Assembly (NCBI RefSeq): GCF_030378205.1
Contig: NZ_CP127385.1
Coordinates: forward strand, 1,280,001 to 1,344,000
Origin: Bradyrhizobium sp. NP1
GTDB lineage: Bacteria > Pseudomonadota > Alphaproteobacteria > Rhizobiales > Xanthobacteraceae
Direction of reading: 5' to 3'
DNA: 64,000 nt
Below, piece after piece: positions 1 to 8,203 of this stretch. The notes under the pieces were generated by a model. That model made no database searches and was not told the origin of the DNA. It worked only from the letters and a program-made list of their open reading frames with translations. The translations under genes were made by a program, and so were the position numbers. How positions within the stretch are numbered: position 1 is the stretch's first letter; the number at the start of each line of letters is the position of its first letter.

Positions 1-193
1 GCAGAATGATCAGGTCACCAATGGCCGGAAGAGATCTTCCGTCTCGGACCTGCGCAGAGGATGACCAATCGGTCCATCGGAATCAAGGACGTTGCCTTTA
101 CGCAGTTGCGAGATCGCAATGGCTGTTAGCTGCTCGTTGCGGCGAACTGTCATATTGCCGCTGCACGAAGGCCGCTTGAAGCAGCTAGCTCCA

Positions 194-652
194 CTAGCGG
201 CAGGCTGGGTAGCCGAAGCGCGAAATCATCTCGCGGCCCGAAATCGCATGGAACGCAAACGTATCCATGAAATGGTGGTCGAGAACATACTGGCGAAGTC
301 GCGAATTATAGGCGCCAATCATGTGCTGCGTTGAGGCGGGGTTCATGCGGTTCGCGCGCATGTCGCCGCCGGCGTGAAACAGCAGCGTCGCGCTCGGCGT
401 GACGCAGACGTTACGAATCGACAGAAATATCGTGCAGGCGGACTGGCAGTGGCTGTCGATGCGGAAGCGCTCGCCCGAAGCATTGTATTGCTGAACGACG
501 GCGTCGAAGCGGCCCATCTCCCCGGGCCGCGCGCCCATGCCCATGCCCAGCATCGAGACGGAGCCATCGGCACGGGCAGGTCCGACGGCGCCAAGGGCGA
601 TGAAAAACGCAAGCGCGCTCAATACGCGCCTCGGGCTTTGCGATCTGTACAT
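194..652 (-). CDS. Exported ClpP-like (COG3904-type) periplasmic protein
   Basis: A 152-residue protein with an N-terminal signal peptide (hydrophobic residues about 10-27, cleavage likely after ARA near residue 28). The mature part carries C-x-S-A-C-T at residues 69-74 followed by LFHAGG at 91-96. This matches the Ser ... His layout of the ClpP/crotonase-like periplasmic proteins of COG3904, so Ser71 and His93 are candidate catalytic residues. Four cysteines (69, 73, 83, 151) suggest disulfides, consistent with a periplasmic location. A start at 652 follows a GGGGGTCACC stretch that can serve as ribosome binding site. Substrate unknown. The protease-like fold is inferred from motif order only. 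Confidence 0.7.
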   Translation of the reverse strand: MYRSQSPRRVLSALAFFIALGAVGPARADGSVSMLGMGMGARPGEMGRFDAVVQQYNASGERFRIDSHCQSACTIFLSIRNVCVTPSATLLFHAGGDMRANRMNPASTQHMIGAYNSRLRQYVLDHHFMDTFAFHAISGREMISRFGYPACR

Positions 653-714
653 GGTGACCCCCCAGTGTAGTCAATTCTATTCGCGTGACGCGGCCTGCGG
701 TCTCGAAAAATGCG

Positions 715-2025
715 TCATCGCATTGACCCGAACGACGTTTCCATCGCCTTGCGGGTCTTGATCGTCTCGTTGTCGGCGTCGAACGCGACGTCGCTCCAGC
801 GCACCACCGCGCCGTGGGCGATGTCGTTCTTCAGCTTCACGCGATGCGCGAGCCCAATCGGCAGCGCGCCCGCTTGCAGGCTTGCTTGCGCCGGCATCAA
901 TTTGCCCCACACCGTGTAGCCGCCTTCGCCATCGAGTGTTTCGCCGGCGCGCAAGGCGCGCTTGGCGACAGCTGCGACATCGCCGCGAAAGCCGCGTGGC
1001 TGTCCGGTCGGCTCCTTGCGCAAGGCGGCGGACAGCACCGAGATATTCAATTCCAGCCCGATCAAATGATAGGGCTTGTACATCGCCGCATAACGGCCGC
1101 TGGCATCGGTCTTCAGGCCGTACTGCCTGAAGCAGTCTGCGGCGTAGTCGTTCGGCGCTTCTAGCACCACATAGACGCCCCAGCGCAGGTCGCGAAACAC
1201 CGGCCGGCCATCGCGCTCCAGCGACGACACCACCTCGACGACGCCTGATTTTTCCAGCACGCCGCCTTTCTCCCGCGGCCGCATGATATGCGGCAGGTCG
1301 TCGACGCCGCAGGGCGGAAACAGCAAGCCGCCGCTCGGCACATCGAGGCCGGTGGCGTTGGCAATCGCCGCCATCTCGATCGCGGATTTGGTGCCGTCGA
1401 GGAAGGAGTTGAACATCTGCGGGTTCATGCCGGCCGATTGCGCTTCGCTCGCGGTCAGGCCGTAATGCTGCCATACGCCGTCGGGCGTCACGTCGTGATA
1501 CAGCGGCAGATATTTGGTGCCCTTGCCGGCGGAGACCACGCGGAATCCCGTGGCGCGTGCCCAGTCCACCATCTCCGCCGTCAGCGCCGGCTGGTCGCCA
1601 TAGGCGAGCGAATAGACCACGCCCGCTTTCCGCGCTTCCTCCGCCAGCAGCGGACCGGCCAGCACGTCGGCCTCGACATTCACCATCACGATATGTTTTC
1701 CGGCCGCGATCGCCGCGCGGGCGTGGCGGATGCCGACCGCGGGATTGCCGGTTGCTTCCACCACCACCTCGATATTGCCCGAGGTCGCCTTGGCGCCGTC
1801 GGCGGTGAAGGTCGTCGCGGCAATGCGCGCCTCGTCCCAGCCGACCGTCTTGCAGGCGTCTTTTGCGCGCTGCGGATCGAGGTCGACGATCACAGGCACT
1901 TCCAGGCCCGGCACATGCGGCACCTGCGAGAGGAACATCGAGCCGAATTTTCCCGCGCCGATCAGCGCGACGCGCAGCGGCTTGCCGGCGTCGTGGCGGG
2001 TTTTGAGGAGGTGGAAGAGGTTCAT
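715..2025 (-). CDS. NAD(P)-dependent homoserine-dehydrogenase-like oxidoreductase with C-terminal SAF domain
   Basis: 436 residues. An N-terminal Rossmann domain has G-x-G-x-x-G at residues 23-28. A middle catalytic-type domain follows, and then a C-terminal SAF domain (about 345-415), the architecture of COG4091 (predicted homoserine dehydrogenase with SAF domain). The reaction is not known; members oxidise hydroxy-acids or sugar-derived substrates in catabolic operons. It is the last gene of a same-strand set behind a GntR regulator and a PhyH dioxygenase, which suggests one induced degradation pathway. GGAGAG precedes the ATG. A 102-bp palindromic repeat lies between it and the dioxygenase gene, so its expression may be partly uncoupled. 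Confidence 0.85.
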   Translation of the reverse strand: MNLFHLLKTRHDAGKPLRVALIGAGKFGSMFLSQVPHVPGLEVPVIVDLDPQRAKDACKTVGWDEARIAATTFTADGAKATSGNIEVVVEATGNPAVGIRHARAAIAAGKHIVMVNVEADVLAGPLLAEEARKAGVVYSLAYGDQPALTAEMVDWARATGFRVVSAGKGTKYLPLYHDVTPDGVWQHYGLTASEAQSAGMNPQMFNSFLDGTKSAIEMAAIANATGLDVPSGGLLFPPCGVDDLPHIMRPREKGGVLEKSGVVEVVSSLERDGRPVFRDLRWGVYVVLEAPNDYAADCFRQYGLKTDASGRYAAMYKPYHLIGLELNISVLSAALRKEPTGQPRGFRGDVAAVAKRALRAGETLDGEGGYTVWGKLMPAQASLQAGALPIGLAHRVKLKNDIAHGAVVRWSDVAFDADNETIKTRKAMETSFGSMR

Positions 2026-2046
2026 GAAGACTCTCCAAGCGAGGAC

Positions 2047-2148
2047 GTCATTCCGGGGCGATGCGTCAGCATCGAACCCGGAGTCGCGAGATTCTCAGGT
2101 GCGCAATTGCGCACCATAGTTCGACGCTGCGCATCGCCCCGGAATGAC
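2047..2148. repeat. Bradyrhizobial intergenic palindrome, 102 bp
   Basis: Perfect 19-bp inverted arms (2047-2065 and 2130-2148) enclose a shorter imperfect stem. The apex is the perfect palindrome GGTGCGCAATTGCGCACC (2098-2115). The outer motif CATTCCGGGGCGATGCG is of a type I associate with dispersed Bradyrhizobium/Rhodopseudomonas intergenic repeats (recall, not searched). It sits inside the GntR-PhyH-oxidoreductase operon and could fold in the mRNA between the two enzyme genes. Confidence 0.75.
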
Positions 2149-2159
2149 TGTCAAGGATC

Positions 2160-2960
2160 TTACTCCGCCGCCTGGCGCTGGGCTCGCGCGAGCCGCACGA
2201 GCGCGTCGTCCTCGACCGTCTGGATCGGCGTGAAATCGCGATGGGCGATATAGTCCGGCCGCGTGGGGGTGCGAATGTAGTTCGAGACCGCATTGAGCGT
2301 CAGATACACGATCTTGCGCGGGTAGGGCGTGATGTTGCCGCTTGATCCGTGCACCAGGTTGCCGTGGAACATCAGCATGCCGCCAGCCTTGCCGGTCGGC
2401 GCGACGATGCCGCCCTGCTTCACCAGCCGCGTCACGGTTTCCTCGTCCAGCGTCCATAGCGGGTAGGACGTGGTCTCGAGGTCGTGCGAGGCTTTCAGAT
2501 CACCGGCGGTCTGGCTCTTTGGCACCAGCATCAGCGGCCCGTTGATCGGCATCACCTCGTCGAGGAAGATCGCGATGTTCATCGCGCGCGGCTCGGGCAT
2601 GCCGTCGTCGCGCTTCCAGGTGCCGTAATCCTGGTGCCACTGCCAGACGTCGCCGGTGAAGGCGGCCTTGGCGTTGATCTTGAACTGGTGCATGTAGAGC
2701 TTCTCGCCGAAGATCTGCTCGATCGGCTCGATCATGCGCGGATGCGCGCCGAGCAGGCCGAAAGCTTCGTTGTAGAGATGGGCGGCAAAGGCGGTGCGCG
2801 GTGCGCCGCTCTTCTCGCGCCAGACCTCGGGGCGGTTGGCGTCGTAGATGCGCTCGGCCTCGCGGGCGAGGAAATCCACTTCCTCCTGGCTGAACAATTC
2901 GGGCAGGAACAGCCAGCCCTCGCGGTGAAAGCTTTCGATCTGCTGCGGCGTGAGTTTCAT
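2160..2960 (-). CDS. Phytanoyl-CoA dioxygenase (PhyH) family Fe(II)/2-oxoglutarate oxygenase
   Basis: 266 residues forming a complete PhyH/EctD-type double-stranded beta-helix enzyme. The iron triad is visible as H109-x-D111 (in WHQD) and H204 (in NLVHGSSGN). R215 (in YPRK) is placed to bind the 2-oxoglutarate carboxylate. The protein hydroxylates an unknown small substrate with O2 and 2-oxoglutarate. The block of residues 92-148 resembles ectoine-hydroxylase-like members, but no osmolyte genes are nearby, so ectoine is unlikely. It lies 36 nt downstream of the GntR gene on the same strand. GGAGGAAA sits just before the ATG. Likely co-regulated with the SAF oxidoreductase that follows. Confidence 0.9.
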   Translation of the reverse strand: MKLTPQQIESFHREGWLFLPELFSQEEVDFLAREAERIYDANRPEVWREKSGAPRTAFAAHLYNEAFGLLGAHPRMIEPIEQIFGEKLYMHQFKINAKAAFTGDVWQWHQDYGTWKRDDGMPEPRAMNIAIFLDEVMPINGPLMLVPKSQTAGDLKASHDLETTSYPLWTLDEETVTRLVKQGGIVAPTGKAGGMLMFHGNLVHGSSGNITPYPRKIVYLTLNAVSNYIRTPTRPDYIAHRDFTPIQTVEDDALVRLARAQRQAAE

Positions 2961-2996
2961 GGCTTTCCTCCGTTGCTTGTTGTCGTGACGGCGCGT

Positions 2997-3671
2997 TCAC
3001 GCCGCTCTGTCGATCGCCTTTAGTCGTTCCTCCGTCTTGCGGCCTGCGGTCTGCGCATGCGCGAGCGCGGCGCGCTCGGCGGCCTCGGCATGGCCGGCGA
3101 GGATATGCGAAGCGATCGTCTCGTGCTCGGCCCAGGCGCTCTCGCGATAGTCGAGCTCGGCCAGCACGGTCGCCATCGAGCGGCGCATATGCGGCCACTG
3201 CGGCGCGATGATCTCCTCGATTGCGGGATTGCCTGACAGCGCGTGGATCGCGCCGTGAAAATCGACGTCGAGCGCAATCAGTTTTGCCAGCGGCGTCTTC
3301 CTGTCGATCGCGCGCCCCGCGCGCAGCGCCGCTTCGAGCTTTGCACGTCCGGCGCCGTCCGCCTTGGCGCGCCCGGCCGCGAGTCTCGCGGCGAGCGCGT
3401 CGATCGCGCCGCGTACCTCGTAGAGCTGGCGGATGCGCTGCGGATCGAGCGCGGTGACCTCGAATCCGCGGCGGCCGCTCTCGGCGACCAGGCCTTGCCG
3501 GTGGAGCAGGTGCAGCGCGTGCGACACCGGCTGCCGCGACACGCCGAGCTTGTCGGCCAGCTCATGCTGGCGGATGCGGCCACCCGGCGGCAGGCTGCGG
3601 TCGATGATCGCCTCAAGGATGCGCGCGTAGACCTGGTCGATCAGGTTCGGGGACGGGTCGAGCGGGATCAT
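2997..3671 (-). CDS. GntR-family transcriptional regulator, FCD subfamily
   Basis: 224 residues. Residues 8-75 form the winged helix-turn-helix (ELADKLGVSRQPVSHALHLL). Residues about 85-215 form the all-helical FCD ligand-binding domain found in FadR/VanR-type regulators. It probably represses its own operon (PhyH, SAF oxidoreductase) and is released by a pathway metabolite, most often a carboxylic acid in this subfamily. A perfect 20-bp palindrome begins 14 nt upstream of its start codon and is the obvious autoregulatory operator. Ligand unknown. Confidence 0.9.
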   Translation of the reverse strand: MIPLDPSPNLIDQVYARILEAIIDRSLPPGGRIRQHELADKLGVSRQPVSHALHLLHRQGLVAESGRRGFEVTALDPQRIRQLYEVRGAIDALAARLAAGRAKADGAGRAKLEAALRAGRAIDRKTPLAKLIALDVDFHGAIHALSGNPAIEEIIAPQWPHMRRSMATVLAELDYRESAWAEHETIASHILAGHAEAAERAALAHAQTAGRKTEERLKAIDRAA

Positions 3672-3684
3672 GCAGGAGCACTCG

Positions 3685-3704
3685 GAATACGGAATTCCGT
3701 ATTC
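3685..3704. promoter_or_regulatory. Perfect 20-bp palindrome, likely GntR operator
   Basis: GAATACGGAATTCCGTATTC is a perfect inverted repeat located 14 nt upstream of the GntR start codon. FCD-type GntR proteins bind symmetrical sites of this length as dimers. The site should cover the promoter of the GntR-PhyH-oxidoreductase operon. Binding is inferred from position and symmetry. Confidence 0.7.
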
Positions 3705-3802
3705 TGACCCCTGCGCCGGGCGCGGTCAAGACGGCGGTGGGCTGATTGCTGCGGCGCAAACCAAGGCGCGGCACTGCCCAAGCGAGCGCCGGCGCGCCCA
3801 TC

Positions 3803-4057
3803 TCAACAGCCGCGACAGATATTCTTCAGCTTGGCAGTGGTCCGCGCGTCTTCCTTGACGAACGGGTCTTCATACGCGGTTCGCGACGCGTTGTTGTTTT
3901 CGACGGCGGCGGGCTTGTCCACTTTCCGAGGAAACGCCGCATCGTAGCAAGCGAGGCGCCCGCTCGTGCTATCGACCTTGCTGCAGTCTGGTCCAGCGGC
4001 AAGAGTGCTTTGCGTGCATGCGCAGAGCGCCAGCACTGCGAGAACGATTTTCATCAA
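3803..4057 (-). CDS. Small exported protein of unknown function
   Basis: 84 residues with a clear signal peptide (about 1-20, ending in TLAA). The mature sequence opens with D-C-S-K-V-D-S-T-S-G-R-L-A-C-Y-D. This C-x11-C-Y-D pattern recurs at the N-terminus of small periplasmic proteins of proteobacteria. Two further cysteines end the protein (CRGC). No enzyme motif is visible. It stands alone, downstream of and convergent with nothing obvious. Function unknown; export is the only supported statement. Confidence 0.6.
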   Translation of the reverse strand: MMKIVLAVLALCACTQSTLAAGPDCSKVDSTSGRLACYDAAFPRKVDKPAAVENNNASRTAYEDPFVKEDARTTAKLKNICRGC

Positions 4058-4230
4058 ATTTCCTTTTGGGCGACATTCTTCGCCGCATGTTCGCGATCGA
4101 AACAGCCCGTACTGATCGAACGCAGAATTTCGTATTGACGTTGAGCGCGCGCACCTTCATGCCGCCGATTGCGTCAGCTGGTTTGGCTTGCCCAATCCTG
4201 GGAAGAAAGGAGGCCGCGTCCCGCTTTTGC

Positions 4231-4431
4231 TCAACTGCTTGGCACGGTGACCTGCTCTCCACTTATGGCGTGGTCCAACGCGTCGATCAGCGTCTGAAGC
4301 TCGATGAATTTGTGGCGTGCCCGTTCCGCCTTGTCGCGGTCAAAAGGAGCGGCCAGCACCTTCACATGTGTGTCTCTGTCCTCGATCATGCGCTGACGGG
4401 CTTTCTTGAGACCTTCAAGTCGTTCGCTCAT
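4231..4431 (-). CDS. Small hypothetical protein, helical
   Basis: 66 residues, highly charged (rich in R, K, E, D) with a heptad-like helical stretch over residues 3-55 and no signal peptide. A GGAGT-like stretch lies just upstream of the ATG. I do not recognise the family. Codon use is compatible with a real gene, but the short length leaves doubt. Confidence 0.45.
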   Translation of the reverse strand: MSERLEGLKKARQRMIEDRDTHVKVLAAPFDRDKAERARHKFIELQTLIDALDHAISGEQVTVPSS

Positions 4432-4739
4432 TCAGACTCCTTCCGTTCCAAAAAGGGCGATCAAGGGCGGGTACGAAGCGGATCCCGTCTCGGCTCGAGC
4501 GAGGACGGGCTACCGCGGAATAATGACCGCGGCAGCGATCAGCAGCGAGACCGGGGGACACGCCAATTACGAAGATCGAATTTTGGGGCATCAGCCATGT
4601 GACCGCCTTTTTTTGGTTGAGGCGGGAGCGCAACGCTCTCAGTCACCGATAACAGCCGGGGAAGCGCGGTGATGCCAGTGATGTAACAGAATGCCTGGCA
4701 AATAGCGAGGCTAATCGCCTTCGTTCACGGCAGCGTCGT
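4432..4739. other. 308-bp intergenic gap, no supported gene
   Basis: Short open frames in this interval lack codon bias, family resemblance and ribosome binding sites. The stretch separates the small hypothetical gene from the end of the transglutaminase-like gene. I see no strong palindrome or terminator in it. Confidence 0.4.
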
Positions 4740-5546
4740 CTACACCAGCTCATCTGTCCAGACTTTAAAGCTGATAAGCGTATTCGGTCCAAAAGTCTGG
4801 GTGATTGGAACGTCTGCGGCATCGCGGCCCTGGGCGATCAGCACACGGCCAATCCGCGGAATGTTGTTGCGCGCATCGAACGTGTACCAACGGCCGCCGA
4901 TATAGGCTTCAAACCAGCCGGCAAAATCCCCCGCGGCGTAGGGAGGCGGCATACCGATATCACCGAGATAGCCGGTGCAATATCTCGCCGGAATGTTCAT
5001 GCAGCGGCAGAACGTGATGGCGAGGTGCGCATAGTCGCGGCAGACGCCGCGGCCCTCATTGAACACTTCCCATGCCGTCATGGTCGCGCGCGCGTGCTCG
5101 TAACCGAATCTGATGTGGTTATGAACGAAATCGCAAATCGCCTGGATCCGAGCCCAGCCGGGTGCCGTGTTCTCGAACAGCTTCCACGCAACATCGGAAA
5201 GTCGGTCTGTCTCGCAGTAGCGGCTGCCAAGCAGGTAGACGATCGTCTCCGCCGGTAGATCCTCCACGGCGTGTTGCGAGGCGGAAGGAACGATCACATC
5301 GGGAAGACCGCTATCGCGCACCGTCCCATCGGCTGCCAGCCGCATGCGCCCGGCAGGTGCGACGATCCGGCTGCACCAGTTGCCGAAGCCATCGCGATAC
5401 GGCGTGATCGGCACGGCAGGGTCCGTGGTCAGGTGATCGGGCACGATGATGTCGGAAGCCCGCGTAAAATGCGTGCCCAGCACCGTTATCAACGGCGTCG
5501 GTTGCGGAAAGTCATAGATCATCTCAAAGCCGACGCGGATCTTCAT
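4740..5546 (-). CDS. Transglutaminase-like cysteine protease-fold protein
   Basis: 268 residues from the ATG at 5546, chosen because GGAGAAGGAG lies just upstream; a longer frame with an upstream ATG lacks such a site. An N-terminal beta-rich domain is followed by a transglutaminase core. The nucleophile-type Cys169 is in E-G-R-G-V-C-R-D-Y. A conserved W-F-E-A-Y ... W-Y-T-F-D-A-R block follows, carrying the Asp. The position normally holding the catalytic His (H-A-W) reads A-G-W here, so activity is uncertain. Such proteins often sit next to circularly permuted ATP-grasp genes, but none is nearby. Cytoplasmic by sequence. Confidence 0.8.
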   Translation of the reverse strand: MKIRVGFEMIYDFPQPTPLITVLGTHFTRASDIIVPDHLTTDPAVPITPYRDGFGNWCSRIVAPAGRMRLAADGTVRDSGLPDVIVPSASQHAVEDLPAETIVYLLGSRYCETDRLSDVAWKLFENTAPGWARIQAICDFVHNHIRFGYEHARATMTAWEVFNEGRGVCRDYAHLAITFCRCMNIPARYCTGYLGDIGMPPPYAAGDFAGWFEAYIGGRWYTFDARNNIPRIGRVLIAQGRDAADVPITQTFGPNTLISFKVWTDELV

Positions 5547-5849
5547 GCGAGGCTCCTTCTCCCCATCGTCAGCGCCGTTTGAGAATGGGACGCCGTCGTC
5601 GGTCACCGAATCGTCGGCTTGGGACGTATGGGCAATTGTCGGCCAGGGATTGCGACCAATCCGGCCTGCGGGTCTCTGGAGCTTTTCGGGCGCTTGGCAG
5701 AAATGGCGACGAAAGCAGCCGAATGCAAGGTAATGCGCGGGGTTATTCGACTTGGCGCCCCGACCTCATGAGAAAGCGATAGCTATTGCATCCAAAAGAG
5801 CGCACGGTGAACGTATGAGCCACAGCGGCGGCGCAAAGCAGCACGCCAG

Positions 5850-5962
5850 GTGAGTGACGAGCCGCTCGATCTGGACAAGCACCGACGGATGGCCGCAGGA
5901 AAGCAACCGACATCTGGCGCATGTCGAGAACTTTACCTGGCTCTCCAATGAGAGCTGAGCGC
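5850..5962 (+). pseudogene. Possible decayed remnant of a small rhizobial protein gene
   Basis: A GTG-initiated frame reads VSDEPLDLDKHRRMAAGK, which I recall as the opening of a small conserved Bradyrhizobium protein (S-D-E-P-L-D-L-D-K-H-R-G-M-A-A-Q-K). After that the similarity appears to continue only by switching frames, and stops interrupt it. The call rests on memory of the family. The interval from 5607 to 6038 holds no intact gene that I can support. Confidence 0.35.
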
Positions 5963-6038
5963 GTCGTTGCTCGACGAGCAACGGAAGACGACGCCCGGCA
6001 TTCAATTAAAAAATCAAACCGAAAAAAACAAACCTCAG

Positions 6039-6236
6039 ATGAAAGTGAATTTCATGCAAAATCTTTCGCCGCGCCACGTCAAAACGGAAGAGTCGCTCCG
6101 GCTCGGTGTTGTGTCGGGCTGGTACAGCACAAAAGTGAGCGGAACGTTTGTTTCGGGGCCACACGAAACGGAAGCCGAGTGCATTCGCAAGATCGCGGAG
6201 ATCGATCCACCGGCAAAGGGCAAGAAGGCGCGGTAG
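6039..6236 (+). CDS. Small hypothetical protein
   Basis: 65 residues from the ATG at 6039 (another in-frame ATG is at 6054). The core reads G-W-Y-S-T-K-V-S-G-T-F-V-S-G-P-H-E-T-E-A-E-C, followed by a Lys-rich tail. It looks like a compact conserved hypothetical of rhizobia. The upstream DNA is noticeably A-rich (6004-6040), which fits a promoter or leader region. There are no membrane or signal features. Function unknown. Confidence 0.5.
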   Translation: MKVNFMQNLSPRHVKTEESLRLGVVSGWYSTKVSGTFVSGPHETEAECIRKIAEIDPPAKGKKAR

Positions 6237-6304
6237 CTTTCGCGGCTACGAATTCGACCGAAGGTTGGTTCTTATGCGTGACCGATTTTCGAAATGGTGC
6301 ATAG

Positions 6305-6556
6305 ATGGTTCATGATCCCGCGGACGCGTTGAGCTCCGAGGAGTTCGATTCGTTGCTTGAAGTTGGCAAGGGTGACGACCAGCGCGATATTCCTCAAATC
6401 CATGGGGAGCGCCTGGTTGCCCTGGGATATGCCTTGAGACGACTTGGAACTCTTGGGCTGACGGAGGCCGGCAGACGCCGACTGGCCGAAGGGAACGGCC
6501 AGGCTGACATTTCCCTTGCAGCGCATCGGCGGGGAAAGCAGGAATTGCTTCCTTAG
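6305..6556 (+). CDS. Small hypothetical protein
   Basis: 83 residues, acidic N-terminus (DPADALSSEEFDSLLEVGKGDD) then a basic helical region with L-T-E-A-G-R-R-R-L, a phrase common at the end of winged-helix folds. It may be a small helical DNA-associated or partner protein, but this is only suggestive. No strong ribosome binding site precedes the ATG. Located 69 nt after the previous small gene, same strand. Confidence 0.45.
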   Translation: MVHDPADALSSEEFDSLLEVGKGDDQRDIPQIHGERLVALGYALRRLGTLGLTEAGRRRLAEGNGQADISLAAHRRGKQELLP

Positions 6557-6579
6557 TAGAATCGGACCACTAGGCGCTA

Positions 6580-7827
6580 CTATTTCTTGCCCAGCTCGGT
6601 CAGTATCCGCGTCACCAGATAGAGCCGCGGTACGATCGAGCCGGTGTCGATGTATTCGTCGCGGGCGTGATAGCCGAAGCCGGCGAGCCCGAAGCTTTCC
6701 ACGACCACCGCCTTGCCGCTGCGCGCGGCATAGCCGGCGTCCGTCGCCCCGCCGGTCATCTCGGCGAGATCGAGCTTGCGGTCGATCTCGCTGTAGATTG
6801 CCTGGCCCTGGCGCGCCAGCGCGCGGCCGCGATCGCTGGCCACGAAGGGCGGCCGGCCCGGCTCGATCTTGACCGTCGTCTCGGTGTCGGGAACGAGCTT
6901 GTTCCTGATCTTGTCGTCGAGCGCGGCCTGCAGCTTTTGCACGCCGTCGGGAATGGTGAGGCGGATGTCGGCGCCGGCTTCCGCATGCTCGGGGATCTGG
7001 TTGCGCACCGTGCCGGCCTTGGCCGTGGTCCAGTTCAATTGCGTGCCGGGAATCGACTTTGCGACGTCCTGGGTCTGCAGCAATTGATGGGCGAGCTCGA
7101 TCAGCGCGTTGCGGCCGAGCTGGGGTGCGGCGCCGGCGTGCGAGGCACGGCCTTTCACCGTCATGGTGCCGGTCGCGGTGCCGCTGGCGCCGAGCAGGAG
7201 GCCGTCGTTCGGCGCCGCGGGGCGCGCCACTGTCGGCTCGAAGGAGAGCACCACGTCGTGCTGGTCGGCGAGCTCCGAAATGATCTCGCCGGAGCCGATC
7301 GAGCCGACCTCCTCGTCGGGGTTGAAGGAGACGGTCAGCCGCGCATAGTCGCGCCAGCCGCTCTCATTCAGGATTTTCAGCGCATGCAGGATGACGGCGA
7401 TGCCGCCCTTGTCGTCGGCAATTCCGGGCCCATAGACGCGCTCGCCGTCGACGCGATAGGGCTGGCTCGCCAGAATGCCGTGCTCATAGACGGTATCCAT
7501 GTGCGCGATCAGCATCAGCTTCTTCGTGCCGGTGCCCTCGAAGGTGCCGATCACCATGTCCGCGCCCGCGCCGCGCGTGGTCTTGCGCCGCTCGGTCCTG
7601 GCACCGAGTGCCTTCAGCCGCGCTTCGGTGAGGTCGGCCATTTTCGCAAGGCCCTCGACATCGGCGCTCCCGGACTCGATCAGCACCATTTCGTGCAGCG
7701 TATCGATCAGCGCGGGCCTGGCCGCTTCAGCCGCCGCGCGAAGCTTCTCGTCGGCCGCAGCTTGCGCCGTCGATGCGGCGGCAAGGGTAGCTAGGCCAAT
7801 CGCCATGAGTTGCTGGAGCGCTTTCAT
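6580..7827 (-). CDS. Exported M20-family metallopeptidase (glutamate carboxypeptidase-like)
   Basis: 415 residues. Signal peptide 1-23 (ending AQAA), so periplasmic. M20 metal-ligand motifs are in order: H109-x-D111 (AHMDT), D138 (ADDKGG) and E172-E173 (NPDEEVGS). The family's dimerisation lid (about 220-330) follows, then the final G-G-A-T-D-A-G-Y and a late His. This layout matches carboxypeptidase G2, which removes C-terminal glutamate from folate-like or peptidyl substrates. The exact substrate cannot be read from sequence. GGGAGGAAACCG precedes the ATG. No obvious operon partner. Confidence 0.88.
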   Translation of the reverse strand: MKALQQLMAIGLATLAAASTAQAAADEKLRAAAEAARPALIDTLHEMVLIESGSADVEGLAKMADLTEARLKALGARTERRKTTRGAGADMVIGTFEGTGTKKLMLIAHMDTVYEHGILASQPYRVDGERVYGPGIADDKGGIAVILHALKILNESGWRDYARLTVSFNPDEEVGSIGSGEIISELADQHDVVLSFEPTVARPAAPNDGLLLGASGTATGTMTVKGRASHAGAAPQLGRNALIELAHQLLQTQDVAKSIPGTQLNWTTAKAGTVRNQIPEHAEAGADIRLTIPDGVQKLQAALDDKIRNKLVPDTETTVKIEPGRPPFVASDRGRALARQGQAIYSEIDRKLDLAEMTGGATDAGYAARSGKAVVVESFGLAGFGYHARDEYIDTGSIVPRLYLVTRILTELGKK

Positions 7828-7901
7828 CGGTTTCCTCCCGGCTTTTCCTTGTCCGGCAGGCTAGCAACCGGTCATGCCCGCGCCAAGGCCGCTCGATGCG
7901 A

Positions 7902-8150
7902 TCAAAGCACCTCCACATCGAGCGTGTCGAGTTGTGCGGCGTCGGCGACCGCGTCGACACCGACGATCCTGTCGCCGGCAAAGCTGAAGCGCAGCGCGAT
8001 GCGCAATTGGCCGCCCATGATGACGGCAAGCCCGAGCGCGCCGTCGATGAGCGCAGTTCTCGCCGCGGTGGCGCGACCCTTGAAGGTCTCGGCGACGGCG
8101 TTGGCGCCGTGGATTTCAGCGAGCGAGCCGAGCCGCACCGCGGCTAGGTC
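7902..8150 (-). pseudogene. C-terminal remnant of a SigJ-type ECF sigma factor (SnoaL-like domain)
   Basis: An open minus-strand frame without its own start encodes about 79 residues that end naturally at a stop. They read G-N/A-A-V-A-E-T-F-K-G-R-A-T-A-A ... I-D-G-A-L-G-L-A-V-I-M-G-G-Q-L-R-I-A-L-R-F ... G-D-R-I-V-G-V-D-A-V-A-D. This is the pattern of the SnoaL-like C-terminal domain of SigJ/ECF41-type RNA polymerase sigma factors. No sigma2 or sigma4 region precedes it; upstream is generic intergenic DNA and the next hydrolase gene. It is therefore best read as the 3-prime stub of a deleted sigma-factor gene. Confidence 0.65.
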
Positions 8151-8203
8151 GGCGCGTGGAAGGCGGCGTGAGTGCCGCTTGCCCAAGGGGAGAGGATAAG
8201 AAG

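Noticed and set aside
4415..4633. 72-codon minus-strand frame overlapping the small helical gene
   Set aside because: Overlaps a better candidate and has random composition. No start signal.
5766..6005. 79-codon minus-strand frame in the gap before the small hypothetical genes
   Set aside because: Opposite a recognisable decayed plus-strand gene. Cys/Leu/Arg-rich with no domain.
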